Below are positions 1-8,657 of a DNA stretch of 64,000 nucleotides, one piece after another; the first letter of the stretch is position 1, and each line of letters opens with the position of its first letter. Position numbers and translations under genes: made by a program. Source of the stretch: JANQSS01 sp965249735 (GTDB taxonomy: Bacteria > Bacteroidota > Bacteroidia > Chitinophagales > Saprospiraceae); the NCBI GenBank assembly GCA_965249735.1, contig CBDFMS010000023.1:372001-436000 (forward strand). Reading direction: 5' to 3'. The notes beneath the pieces are model-generated. The model worked only from the letters and a program-made list of their open reading frames with translations. It did not search any database and had not been told where the DNA came from.

Positions 1-398
1 GGTATTAAAGTAGCAGCTGCGTCCATGAACATCACATGTATACTAATTCAACTTCGAAAGACCAAACAGCCAACAAATCATTAGCCTTATAAATGGAAGA
101 GCAGAATATTCTCAAATACTTACAATATTGCTACTTTGGATACGGTTATCTATTTAAGAAATTTTAATACAATACTAATACCCTCTTAACCTCCGCCTAA
201 ACAGCAAAATAAATTTTCTTAAATATAAACATTTTAATACAGAAATGCAAGCTCAAAAGAATAGAATATTAACAGACATCATTATATCACTTATCACAAA
301 TACATCAAGCAGAAGACGGAAGCAATCCAATTTCTATATATATTAGCTTCACAACATTCACTACAGCTACCTTTCTAAAGCGATAACAAATAATTCCA
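1..398. other. No gene seen at window start
   Basis: About 400 AT-rich bases with stops in all frames. I see no convincing coding frame, RNA gene or hairpin terminator. It probably holds the 5' region of the methyltransferase gene, but I could not pick out a clear -7 box (TAnnTTTG). Confidence 0.5.
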
Positions 399-1052
399 AT
401 GACAAGTAATCCCAATGAACTCAATTCAAAATACGGCTTTGAAAGTCCATTTAACCCGGACGAACTCTCAACACAGGCATTGCTATATATTACAACCGGA
501 AAGAAATTGCTCGACATCGGCTGCGGCGAAGGAGCAGATAGCGTATACTATGCTGAACGACGGTTTCAAGTGGACGCGATGGACCAGAAAGATATTTATC
601 TGGATCCCTTCCGCGCATACCTAAAAGACCATGAAGGTTTAAACATATCAATCCAAAAGTCCAATGTAATCAACCACCCCTACCCGCCCAATCATTACGA
701 CGCTATCAATTGTCTGCTCGTAGGCTGTTGCATGCGAAGAAGTGAATTTGAGAAAATGCTTACTTCGATTAAACGAACAATAAAACCTGGTGGAGTCATT
801 ATCATGTCATTACGTAACTACCTCGATCCAGAACTAAAAGAATATCAAGCTTCGGCCGAGACGATAGAACCTAATTCTTTTGTAAAACCTGAGGATTGCT
901 GTGAGATTCGATATTATATCGAAAAAGGTCGACTGAAAGAATTATTTGATGATTTTGAAATACTGTATTATTACGAAGGATTACGACCTGACAAGTACCA
1001 GGAAATAGCTGAACATGGCGACTCTTGTATTATTTGTCGTAGAACAGAATGA
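399..1052 (+). CDS. Class I SAM-dependent methyltransferase
   Basis: A 217-residue protein with the Rossmann-type SAM-binding motif I, LLDIGCGEG, at residues 37-45 and an acidic residue at the end of strand 2 (QVDAMD, about 57-62). A motif resembling the post-II region (HYDAINCLL) lies near residue 97, and the typical IKPGGVIIMS loop near 128. These are seen directly and place it in the small soluble cytoplasmic methyltransferases of the Methyltransf_11/TehB-like type. The substrate cannot be read from the sequence. The C-terminal part contains several Cys residues (GCCM, EDCC, SCIICR), which is mildly unusual. The gene stands alone: the next gene begins 205 bases downstream. The start is the first ATG of the frame and leaves a normal N-terminal extension before motif I. 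Confidence 0.8.
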   Translation: MTSNPNELNSKYGFESPFNPDELSTQALLYITTGKKLLDIGCGEGADSVYYAERRFQVDAMDQKDIYLDPFRAYLKDHEGLNISIQKSNVINHPYPPNHYDAINCLLVGCCMRRSEFEKMLTSIKRTIKPGGVIIMSLRNYLDPELKEYQASAETIEPNSFVKPEDCCEIRYYIEKGRLKELFDDFEILYYYEGLRPDKYQEIAEHGDSCIICRRTE

Positions 1053-1257
1053 TAATCGGTAATTTAAATCGATAAATAATTTGTCTTACAAAATTTATTG
1101 ATAACCAAAATAAATAACCATAAACAGCGTGCTTGATTTAATTCAATGCCTAAGTACAGAATATTAGTCGACTTGCATTTTTCAATAAAATGGCCTAATT
1201 TAGGGGACAATTACCCCTGACAGGTTTGGTAATGAGATTGTTTAATATCTGCAACAA

Positions 1258-4200
1258 ATGAAAAACCTGGTTGTATTATTGGCCTTCACTCTTCTGCTGC
1301 ATGCGGGATGTAATGATGATGATGTTGTTGAAGGACCTCTTTCTCCTCCAATTATCCAACCCGAATTATATGCCTGCGCCTCTTCCATTTCCGTATCCGG
1401 TTTCGTTCCAGGTGCAAAAATTGACATCTACGCCAATAGAACGACCCGAATCGGCGGAGGTGTCTCGGACTCACCCTGGGGGCAGGTGTATTCAGTTAAT
1501 CCCGAACTCATCGCGTATGACTCAATCACGGCCAGACAGACGTTTGACGGAATCACCAGTCCACACTCAAAAGCGTTGCAAGTACGGTCGTATCGAAAAG
1601 ATGGACCCGGAGGCTTGACAAAACCGGAGCTGGAAGAACCCATATACGACTGTGGAGGAGCTATTGGAGTCCGAAATCTGGTCCGGGGAGGTCTACTTAA
1701 GGTCTATGCTGACGGCGTTGAAATTGGCAGGGTAAAAGGTTGTGGCGTTGGTCAATGGTTAACTGTAAGTCCCTTGTTCTCCACAGGACAATATATATCT
1801 GCTGATGAAGAACTTTGCACGCAAACCAGCCCAAAATCGGACTCCGTGCTTGTGGGGCCTGCTCCCGACTTCCTACCTAAGCCAACCGTTGGTGACATCT
1901 ACGAAAATGGTAAATACTGTACACTTGGGAATATCATCCAGGGCGCTCAGGTGCGTGTTTATAATGGAAGTACAATGATCAGTGAACATCATTATTCCGG
2001 GGGAGGTCAAATCGTGCGACTCACACCCCAGGTTTTGCCGGGCGATACCATTACCGCAGAGCAACAACTGTGTACGGTGATTAGCGAACCCTCTGACCCA
2101 TCAATCGTTAAACCTTGCAGTGAATTACCGCCACCGGTATTGGGGCCCATTTGCGCCGGTGACGATGTAATCAAAGTTGTGGAAGGCGTATTGGGTGCAC
2201 GGATAATAGTATATCGGGATGGCGTTCTGGTAGCAGACGGAGGAGGGGCCGAAGTGAATTTGTTTGGTCCGGCCAATGACGGAGAGAATTATTGGGCTAC
2301 GCAAAGTCTGGAATCCTGCGTGAGTCCAATTTCAGTGGCTATTGCCGTAGGTTGTGACAAGCCCAAAATAATGAGACCGAATATTCCAAATTCGGGCCGG
2401 GCCGTATCGATATCTGTCGAAACTGATGACAATAACATCATGGTCGCCTCAGAAACAGGCGGACTCTTCCGCAGTCGCGACAAAGGAAAAAATTGGACGC
2501 ATGTAAGTGGAAGCACCACCTTCCGATATTCAGATCTGACATATCTCGATTTTGAAAAAGGTACCATCATTGCCACGGCCAGAGTAGATAGCCGGCCGCA
2601 AAGTGGGGGCGGCATCTGGCGCAGTACAGATGAGGGTTCGACCTGGAAGAGGGTTTCGATAACAACTCCAAATGCAGCTTGCCTCACCAACATCACCGGT
2701 TACTGCCTGTCCGTTGATAATGTTCGTGAACGAGTATGGGCCGGAACAAGCTGTGGACTGGCCTACAGCGATAACGCCGGATTAACATGGACCTTCCAGC
2801 CGGTTGTCACCGGATACAACAATGACAAGACCTATTCGGTAAAAACGCCTGATACCGCGCGGATAGTCATCATGACGGATGCCGGCATTAAAGTCTCTAA
2901 TGATGCAGGTCTCACCTTTTCCAATCCCATGACCGGAATCCCAAATGCCCGATGGGCAGGTGTTCACAACCAGATAGACGTCGCTCCAAATGATGCTAAT
3001 CACCTCTATTGGGCTTTCAACTATATACCTAATGGAGACAGCGTGAGCTACCATGGACTGTACCAATCTGTTGACTTTGGGGCCAACTGGAAATCTGTTA
3101 TCGCTGACCAGGCCGGCGCCAACCGAGCTCCATTTGTCCGAACTTCATTTTCCATGAAAGGCGGTTCCGGAACCTATGATGTGTATTGGGGTGATGGTTC
3201 TTGTGCGTTAAGGATGGCAACGGCAGATACAGGTTCCATTGGTAGTCTAACGGCATGGACTTCGCTGGTGTTTGATCACTGTGATCCTTCAGACTTAGGC
3301 TTCGAAAAAGACGATGCAACGCCGTTACTATTATTATCAGATGGCGGTTTACACAAAACTGAAGATCAGGGAGCAAATTGGAAAATGTCAGGTGCCGGTC
3401 CTTACGGATATAATGCGTTGCAAATTACTGAAGTGACCGGCCAATTGCACAATGCCGATACCGATGTCGATCTTTATTTTGCCACTCAGGACAATCATAT
3501 ATGGGCTTCACCTGACCACGGTGTTTCATGGCCTGCCACCAGATGTTGTGAAGGTTTCTTTCTCAATATTATGCGGGATTATTATCCTCCCAATGAAACC
3601 AGGTTGACCGGTGTCTCTTGTGGGGGTTGTGGAAATTTTATTTCCAAGCCTGTACTGGATGGCCATACCGGGTTTTCTAATCCCCCGAATGATCAAGGAA
3701 ATCCACGCCTACTCAAACCCAAAAACTATATTCAAAATACCCTACCCAAAGACTCAACCGGTAGTTTTTTTATGCTCACTTCTGATAATGGCAGCTCCTG
3801 GAACATGAAATACAAGTTTCCTGAAGCCGTCACGGCGCTTTCACAAATTGCGGGCCCACTGAACAGTCCGGTGGTTTTTACTGCCTACAATGCCCCTGGT
3901 GTTACGCCTGGAGGCCAACAAATCATTAATATTAAAAAAATTACAGGCGTTCTTGGAGCGGGTACTCCGGTTGTCTCGAATATTACCAATTTTGGAAGCC
4001 TCGGTGTATTTCCCACCATGTTTGCCTGGTACAAACCCTATGGCGTTGACCCTGATGATCCAAATTTCATTATCGTTGCTGATATCGTCGATCAATTTAT
4101 AAAAGTGACAACGGATGGAGGTGCGATTTGGAAAAACGATACAATCTTAACCAATCTGATCACCGCCAACGGAAAATTCCAATTTAGCTGGAATGAATTT

Positions 4201-5154
4201 ACACAGCTCTCAACTATTGGCTTCAATCCGGAATGTGCTGGGCACATCCTTGTAGGTACGCAGCAAGCAGGGATATTTACTTCTTACAATAGAGGAGCCA
4301 GCTGGGGCAGAATTCCGGGAACAGAATTTATTCCCTATGTTTCATCATTCTTCTTTACAGGGGCCGATGAAGCAATAGCCTCTTCCTATGGCCGCGGGTT
4401 ATGGAAACTTTCTTTTCCTTGTCAAAAACTACAAGAAGACGAAGACGGACCAAAAGGAGGAGCGCTTGATCCCATTGTCTATCTCAGGGGTGTGAAAACT
4501 CCATTGATGGCCATTCAACATTCTTCATCTATGGAACATATTGGATATTTCCTGGTAAGTGGAAGCCAGATATTCGACTATCGTATCGACCCTACATCCA
4601 ATGTCATGCAAGAAGTTACCCTGTCAAAAGGAGAAATACGAGGGTATTCATCAAATGGAAAGACAATCGATAATCCATTTAAAGTCAGCGTGGGGGATGC
4701 ACGAGGTAACTTCTCTGGGCATTCGGAAATGAGTGCCGAATTAGATGATAAGGTTCAGATTAAAGGATTGGTGCTCGAAAACGGAACATTTAAAGGGGCA
4801 ATTCTAGCGGAAAAAGATATCACGACCGATCAATTACCAAAACCCCCTCCATTGGAACCCTATATAACCATACTCAATCATGTAAGTGGCATGGCCGTCG
4901 TTCAAGGTCTGGACAAAATCAGACTCTCCGGGCGGAATTTTAATCCCAATTATCCACTGGAGATTTTCCTGAATGGAGAGCCTGTGGATTTAATTTCACA
5001 ACCAGAAATCGACAATACGGGAAATTTCAATGTTGAATTTCCTCAAAAAGTTGAGATTGGAGGCCATGTCATTCTGGTTAAACAACAAACAGACGATGAG
5101 ATTTTACAAGATATTGCCACATTTTTAAAAAGAGTGGATGATAGAGAAAACTAG
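1258..5154 (+). CDS. Large lipoprotein with four N-terminal repeats and BNR/sortilin-like propeller region
   Basis: A 1298-residue predicted lipoprotein: a short leader ends in a lipobox (LLHAGC, Cys about 18), followed by an acidic stretch. Residues about 37-365 contain four related blocks of 75-90 residues, each opening with a Cys-containing strand, a pattern like 'GA.I.VY..G..I' and a closing 'C..vSepS' segment. Residues about 370-1060 carry many BNR/Asp-box-like motifs (SRDKGKNWT, STDEGSTWK, SVDFGANWK, TEDQGANWK, TSDNGSSWN, YNRGASWG), the hallmark of exo-sialidase/VPS10/YCF48-like propellers. The tail (about 1090-1298) is beta-rich and ends in an IPT-like segment. No catalytic sialidase Arg triad was recognised, so a binding or adhesive surface role is inferred rather than glycosidase activity. 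The gene is monocistronic by spacing. Confidence 0.75.
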   Translation: MKNLVVLLAFTLLLHAGCNDDDVVEGPLSPPIIQPELYACASSISVSGFVPGAKIDIYANRTTRIGGGVSDSPWGQVYSVNPELIAYDSITARQTFDGITSPHSKALQVRSYRKDGPGGLTKPELEEPIYDCGGAIGVRNLVRGGLLKVYADGVEIGRVKGCGVGQWLTVSPLFSTGQYISADEELCTQTSPKSDSVLVGPAPDFLPKPTVGDIYENGKYCTLGNIIQGAQVRVYNGSTMISEHHYSGGGQIVRLTPQVLPGDTITAEQQLCTVISEPSDPSIVKPCSELPPPVLGPICAGDDVIKVVEGVLGARIIVYRDGVLVADGGGAEVNLFGPANDGENYWATQSLESCVSPISVAIAVGCDKPKIMRPNIPNSGRAVSISVETDDNNIMVASETGGLFRSRDKGKNWTHVSGSTTFRYSDLTYLDFEKGTIIATARVDSRPQSGGGIWRSTDEGSTWKRVSITTPNAACLTNITGYCLSVDNVRERVWAGTSCGLAYSDNAGLTWTFQPVVTGYNNDKTYSVKTPDTARIVIMTDAGIKVSNDAGLTFSNPMTGIPNARWAGVHNQIDVAPNDANHLYWAFNYIPNGDSVSYHGLYQSVDFGANWKSVIADQAGANRAPFVRTSFSMKGGSGTYDVYWGDGSCALRMATADTGSIGSLTAWTSLVFDHCDPSDLGFEKDDATPLLLLSDGGLHKTEDQGANWKMSGAGPYGYNALQITEVTGQLHNADTDVDLYFATQDNHIWASPDHGVSWPATRCCEGFFLNIMRDYYPPNETRLTGVSCGGCGNFISKPVLDGHTGFSNPPNDQGNPRLLKPKNYIQNTLPKDSTGSFFMLTSDNGSSWNMKYKFPEAVTALSQIAGPLNSPVVFTAYNAPGVTPGGQQIINIKKITGVLGAGTPVVSNITNFGSLGVFPTMFAWYKPYGVDPDDPNFIIVADIVDQFIKVTTDGGAIWKNDTILTNLITANGKFQFSWNEFTQLSTIGFNPECAGHILVGTQQAGIFTSYNRGASWGRIPGTEFIPYVSSFFFTGADEAIASSYGRGLWKLSFPCQKLQEDEDGPKGGALDPIVYLRGVKTPLMAIQHSSSMEHIGYFLVSGSQIFDYRIDPTSNVMQEVTLSKGEIRGYSSNGKTIDNPFKVSVGDARGNFSGHSEMSAELDDKVQIKGLVLENGTFKGAILAEKDITTDQLPKPPPLEPYITILNHVSGMAVVQGLDKIRLSGRNFNPNYPLEIFLNGEPVDLISQPEIDNTGNFNVEFPQKVEIGGHVILVKQQTDDEILQDIATFLKRVDDREN

Positions 5155-5355
5155 TGCCGGATAAAGGATATTGTATATAATTATATTTGGTTGTTTACAG
5201 AAACTAATAGTCTCACTCAATACATGTCGATTTTTTATTAAATTGACGACCTAATAAATTTCAATCGTATTTAGTATTTGAATAATTCAGGCTACCCACC
5301 TCGTCAATTCAAAAATACTTAGATTGCATGTTCACTAAACGTAATTACAAACACC

Positions 5356-5688
5356 ATGGCATCAGATCAGGAATTTGTAGACTTTGTAGTAGATCAAATT
5401 GAACATGCAGGCCAGATACGATCCAGGAAAATGTTTGGTGAATATGGCGTCTATTCTGATAATAAGATCTTCGCACTGATCTGCGACAATAAACTTTTTA
5501 TCAAACAAACCGAAGGTGGAAGAGCATTTATCAAAGATGTCGTCGAAGCACCACCCTACCCCGGAGCCAAACCCAAATTCCTGATCGAAGATAAACTGGA
5601 AGATCGCGAATGGTTGAGTGAACTGGTCAGAATCACTGTCAAAGAACTACCGGAACCTAAGCCCAAAAAGAAGAAAAGAAAAAAGTAA
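5356..5688 (+). CDS. TfoX/Sxy N-terminal domain protein
   Basis: A 110-residue protein that is essentially a single TfoX N-terminal domain. The signature is the RSRKMFGEYGVYSDNKIFALI segment at about residues 22-42, followed by DNKLFIKQTE and a PYPGAKPKF motif. It lacks the TfoX C-terminal helix-hairpin-helix domain, so it is a stand-alone N-domain protein of the kind common in Bacteroidota. The last 14 residues are almost all Lys, Arg and Pro, a basic tail that could contact nucleic acid (inference). In gamma-proteobacteria TfoX/Sxy regulates competence; the function of the short forms is not established. The following small gene starts 72 bases downstream and may be co-transcribed. Confidence 0.8.
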   Translation: MASDQEFVDFVVDQIEHAGQIRSRKMFGEYGVYSDNKIFALICDNKLFIKQTEGGRAFIKDVVEAPPYPGAKPKFLIEDKLEDREWLSELVRITVKELPEPKPKKKKRKK

Positions 5689-5759
5689 TCCTCTCAGCAT
5701 TTGTTTTGAACCTAAGTGCGCCGGATGTATCTTTAGAGAGTCACCAAAACACATACATC

Positions 5760-6077
5760 ATGGGAGAAATACTAGAGGCTAAATGCTACAAATGCGGGCT
5801 ATCACAGCAACTCCTTTTCGGAGCCGGGATGCTCAATTTTGATACTGTAAGCGATATACCAGCCCTGGATGAAAATGGCAAATTAGTTTCAGTGAATATT
5901 CGGGATGAACGATATAAGGATTACCAATTCTATACAGCCCCTGACATGTACGAAGGTGATATTGAAGGGGAAGATGAACTTACTTGGTCCGAGTACACAT
6001 TGAAATCCAAGAAGAATTATTGCCCAGACTGCAAGCAGATGACAATGGAGTTTGTGCACATTGCTCTTTTTGATTAA
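5760..6077 (+). CDS. Small cysteine-rich zinc-ribbon-like protein
   Basis: A 105-residue protein of unknown function. It opens MGEILEAKCYKCG and has a second Cys pair near the C-terminus (NYCPDCKQMTMEF), giving a CxxC ... CxxC pattern that would suit one zinc ion. The middle is acidic and aromatic (DYQFYTAPDMYEGDIEGEDEL). I chose the ATG at 5760 because the family-like part begins there; a TTG 54 bases upstream would add 18 non-descript residues. It follows the TfoX-like gene on the same strand. No named family was recognised; a nucleic-acid or protein-binding zinc ribbon is only an inference. Confidence 0.6.
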   Translation: MGEILEAKCYKCGLSQQLLFGAGMLNFDTVSDIPALDENGKLVSVNIRDERYKDYQFYTAPDMYEGDIEGEDELTWSEYTLKSKKNYCPDCKQMTMEFVHIALFD

Positions 6078-6258
6078 GGCGCATTTTATTTGGTTTCAAT
6101 TTCCTGATTCTCACTGGAATATTCCTTATCACGAGTAATGAACAATTCAGGAATATTAAATCACTTGTTACATACGCGATAAAAATTTAATACCCGATCT
6201 ACATATTCGTCATTTTTTTCTATTTTGCAACTAATCCTAAATAAATCATATCCTCATT

Positions 6259-6510
6259 ATGCCGGCAAAAGAACAAGTTCTGACAGACCAATTTACCGGA
6301 GATAGTTTGAGTTTATTAATACCGCCAAAGACGGCAGTGGTTAAGTCATGTGGCGTTATCAACCATGGTTATGGCCCTCCTTCTTGCTATTGGAATTCTA
6401 TTTGTTGGTTTCACAGCAGAAGGTCTAATGATAGATCCAACGTTGGAAATCTTGGAAAAATAATCAATCGAATAAGAGCCGGACATTGAGGTTTTAACAT
6501 TTCAAACACG
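6259..6510 (+). pseudogene. Decayed paralogue of the DUF4337-like membrane protein at 7882
   Basis: Reading from 6326 in the frame that contains 6350, the translation QWLSHVALSTMVMALL continues into LAIGILFVGFTAEGL and EILEK. This lines up with QWMNHVALSTMVMALL...VAIGVLLAGFSADDL...EILEK in the intact gene at 7882-8439. The match is interrupted by an in-frame stop directly after EILEK, a second stop four codons later, and then resumes as PDIEVL (intact copy: LDIEVL). An ATG-initiated frame from 6259 runs into this region one base out of register, so at least one frameshift and two stops separate it from a working gene. The copy lacks the coiled coil and the two C-terminal membrane segments. 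A dead tandem duplicate is the simplest reading. Confidence 0.75.
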
Positions 6511-6545
6511 CCTCAAACTCACCACTTTAAATACACCAAACACAC

Positions 6546-6581
6546 AAAAAGTAGTCAATAAACTTATTGACTACTTTTTTT
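6546..6581. terminator. Bidirectional hairpin terminator
   Basis: Arms GTAGTCAATA (6551-6560) and TATTGACTAC (6565-6574) pair perfectly around a 4-base loop, flanked by A5 on the left and T7 on the right. It lies between the pseudogene (+) and the convergent lipoprotein gene (-) and could serve both strands. Confidence 0.8.
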
Positions 6582-6582
6582 A

Positions 6583-6600
6583 TGTCCGGAGATCCGGACA
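6583..6600. repeat. Short perfect inverted repeat TGTCCGGA-GA-TCCGGACA
   Basis: Two 8-base arms separated by two bases, immediately after the terminator and 20 bases from the stop codon of the 6620 gene. It may be a second hairpin for the minus strand; no T-tract follows on either side. Confidence 0.5.
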
Positions 6601-6619
6601 AATAAATGGACGACCAGAT

Positions 6620-7372
6620 TTAGTCGTTCACTTTTATTTTGTCAGATTCATTCAAAACGTCAAATGCTGGGAATAAAAACCATGGTAAGCCTGAGCCACA
6701 ATTCGGGAACTCATTAGCAGAAAAAATAACTGCTCCATAATATTGATCCGGATCGGCATTAGCTCCTTGTCCATTATCTATCACCTTGATATATACATTA
6801 TTTCCTAATGACAACGGTGGTGGTGGAGGAGGCGGTGGAGGCGGAGGTGGTCCAGTAGGTGGAGGAGGCGGTGGAGGCGGAGGTGGTCCAGTAGGTGGAG
6901 GAGGTGGTGGTGGAGGAGGTGGTGGTGGAGGAATATTGTTCTCTATGATCTCGACAATTTTCGCAGAATAATTTGCCTCATTACCATCGGCTGACACACA
7001 AATCGTTTCCATTTTAATATCCGCAAAAAATGGTCCCAGTACCCATTGAAAATCACAATGGCCACTAACTCCCCCATTGTTTTCGGTTCCTGAATAATGG
7101 AAAGTCATTCCACCACCAGTGCTGAACTTGCCATGCGAATGTGCGCTGTTACCATTTCCTCGTGTGATAGCGGTTTGCTCATTCAAATCCTGAGGATCAA
7201 ATTGAACTGTTTCCCAGCTATAGCCGTCACTATCAAATTGTAACACATAAGCTGTCAGATTCGATTCATCCAGACCTTGTTCAGGACTAGATGCAACCGG
7301 ACTAAGTTCTTCCGTACTACAGCCAAAGAGCACAAATACCCCCATGGCCAGTAATGGAATTAATCTTTTCAT
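6620..7372 (-). CDS. Secreted lipoprotein with a long polyproline linker
   Basis: A 250-residue predicted lipoprotein with a lipobox (VLFGC, Cys about 18). Residues about 75-145 form a beta-rich domain (GMTFHYSGTENNGG, GHCDFQW, ICVSADGNEANYSAKI). Then comes an almost pure proline segment of about 40 residues broken twice by TG, and finally a short domain with YIKVIDNGQGANADPDQYY. The two flanking parts look like one domain seen in secreted proteins (a 'DGN.A' strand followed later by 'DNGqGa..DPDq') into which the proline stretch has expanded (inference). The proline codons are in a 36-bp tandem repeat described separately. The gene faces the plus-strand pseudogene and shares its terminator. 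Function unknown; an envelope-anchored or surface location is likely. Confidence 0.75.
   Translation of the reverse strand: MKRLIPLLAMGVFVLFGCSTEELSPVASSPEQGLDESNLTAYVLQFDSDGYSWETVQFDPQDLNEQTAITRGNGNSAHSHGKFSTGGGMTFHYSGTENNGGVSGHCDFQWVLGPFFADIKMETICVSADGNEANYSAKIVEIIENNIPPPPPPPPPPPPPTGPPPPPPPPPPTGPPPPPPPPPPPPLSLGNNVYIKVIDNGQGANADPDQYYGAVIFSANEFPNCGSGLPWFLFPAFDVLNESDKIKVND
6825..6896. repeat. 36-bp perfect tandem repeat (two copies) in polyproline-coding DNA
   Basis: Positions 6825-6860 and 6861-6896 are identical, and further degenerate GGTGGA-rich DNA continues to about 6933. On the minus strand each unit encodes ten prolines interrupted by TG plus flanks. Because 36 is a multiple of 3, copy-number change would lengthen or shorten the linker in frame. 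Confidence 0.85.
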
Positions 7373-7881
7373 GTTTATAAAATTAATTAAAAGAATAGCA
7401 ATAATGCTTATAAAATTTTTATTCGTACAAAGACAATTTCGTAAACACCTTCACTTTTCCGAAGGCTCATCTGAAGCAGTTGAATTACTCTTAAGCCAGA
7501 AATAATAGGGTTGCGTTTAACAAAAGAGTGACCCCTAATGTTTTCCAATATTAACACATTATATTGAACCATCCAAATGAGTTTCAATTTTTACCGGATT
7601 TCTCATTTAGGAATCGTGCCCAGCACGCGCTAAAGAAAAACTTAAAATGGTCCATGGAGCAGCACCGACGTGAACAAGGTCATCCATTTTAATTCAGAAC
7701 GGACCATCCTTTTTAAAAGTCAATTATTGATTTATTACATCACGAAACTCGCATAAATCAGAAAAAGTTATAATTTGGAGTCAGCTATCAGGTATTCTGT
7801 TGAACGACAAATGATAAGATTGGTATATTTAACGAAACCTACAGCCTGATTGAAAATATTTCATTAAAAAAGTAAACTCAT
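7373..7881. other. Divergent intergenic region, no gene seen
   Basis: About 500 bases between the divergent polyproline lipoprotein and the DUF4337-like gene. No coding frame was recognised. One distant inverted repeat is visible (ATGGTCC at 7647-7653 with GGACCAT at 7701-7707, followed by CCTTTTT), which might be an RNA structure or a relic terminator. Promoters for both flanking genes must lie here but I cannot place them. Confidence 0.4.
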
Positions 7882-8439
7882 ATGGCATCTGAATTCGAAG
7901 AAGCAGCCGAAGTTGCCCAGGATTTAATTAAGGAAAAACTCAGTGAAGAATCGGAGGAATTATCACAATGGATGAACCATGTGGCCTTATCAACGATGGT
8001 CATGGCCCTGCTCGTGGCCATTGGCGTTCTTTTAGCGGGCTTTAGTGCCGATGATTTGATGATTGAGCGAACGGAAGAGATCCTCGAAAAGTCATCGCTT
8101 GAATCAGACCGTCTCGATATCGAAGTCCTTAAATCCAAACACGCCGTACTTCTGGCATTGGACAAGGTTCCCGACCCGGAAGAAATCGAACGAATTCGCA
8201 CCAATCAGAAGGAAATGGAAGAATTAAATGCCAAGCTTGAAACCGAACAATCCAAATTCGAAAATACCCTTTTCGAACATCAACTCCAGGCTATTGGCGT
8301 GACCCTCCTTTCCATAGCACTGACACTTAGCGGTATGGCCGTAATTGTAAAACGCAAAAATATTTGGAAAACAGGTTTGGTCTTTGGCGTCATCGGCACC
8401 ATTTTCCTTGTATGGGGTACAATGCAAATGATATTCTAG
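7882..8439 (+). CDS. DUF4337-like membrane protein
   Basis: A 185-residue protein: an acidic helical N-terminus, one membrane segment at about residues 36-56 (VALSTMVMALLVAIGVLLAGF), a long charged helix from about 62 to 130 that reads as coiled coil (EEILEKSSLESDRLDIEVL ... EEIERIRTNQKEMEELNAKLETEQ), and two C-terminal membrane segments (about 133-152 and 162-182). This order matches the DUF4337 family as I know it; I have not searched for it. Both ends probably sit on one side with the coiled coil on the other. Biochemical role unknown. A decayed second copy lies 1.4 kb upstream, so the gene was once duplicated. Confidence 0.7.
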   Translation: MASEFEEAAEVAQDLIKEKLSEESEELSQWMNHVALSTMVMALLVAIGVLLAGFSADDLMIERTEEILEKSSLESDRLDIEVLKSKHAVLLALDKVPDPEEIERIRTNQKEMEELNAKLETEQSKFENTLFEHQLQAIGVTLLSIALTLSGMAVIVKRKNIWKTGLVFGVIGTIFLVWGTMQMIF

Positions 8440-8657
8440 TTTGTTCAAAAATGGGGAATTAAAATCGATAAAAAGATCTTTTATTCGAGACTTGTATTAA
8501 ATTACATGATTTGATTCATTGATTTGACGCTATGCTTTTTTCAAATTAATTAGCTTATTCAATTCATCTTCCACGCATTCATTTATCATCATATTTCGCA
8601 TAATATTTTGTATGTTTAGCAAGTAAAAAATCATTTGCTAACCAAAAACAGAAAACA

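Noticed and set aside
1200..1217. AGGGG-ACAATTA-CCCCT hairpin before the BNR lipoprotein
   Set aside because: The stem is only five base pairs and has no T-tract; it could be chance.
6259..6489. A 76-aa open frame as a real gene
   Set aside because: Its second half is a one-base-shifted reading of a decayed membrane protein gene; the conserved translation lies in another frame with stops.
6786..6971. Plus-strand 61-codon frame made almost only of glycine
   Set aside because: It is the reverse strand of the polyproline repeat of the lipoprotein gene at 6620-7372, which has a signal peptide and domains. The Gly frame has no leader or family likeness.
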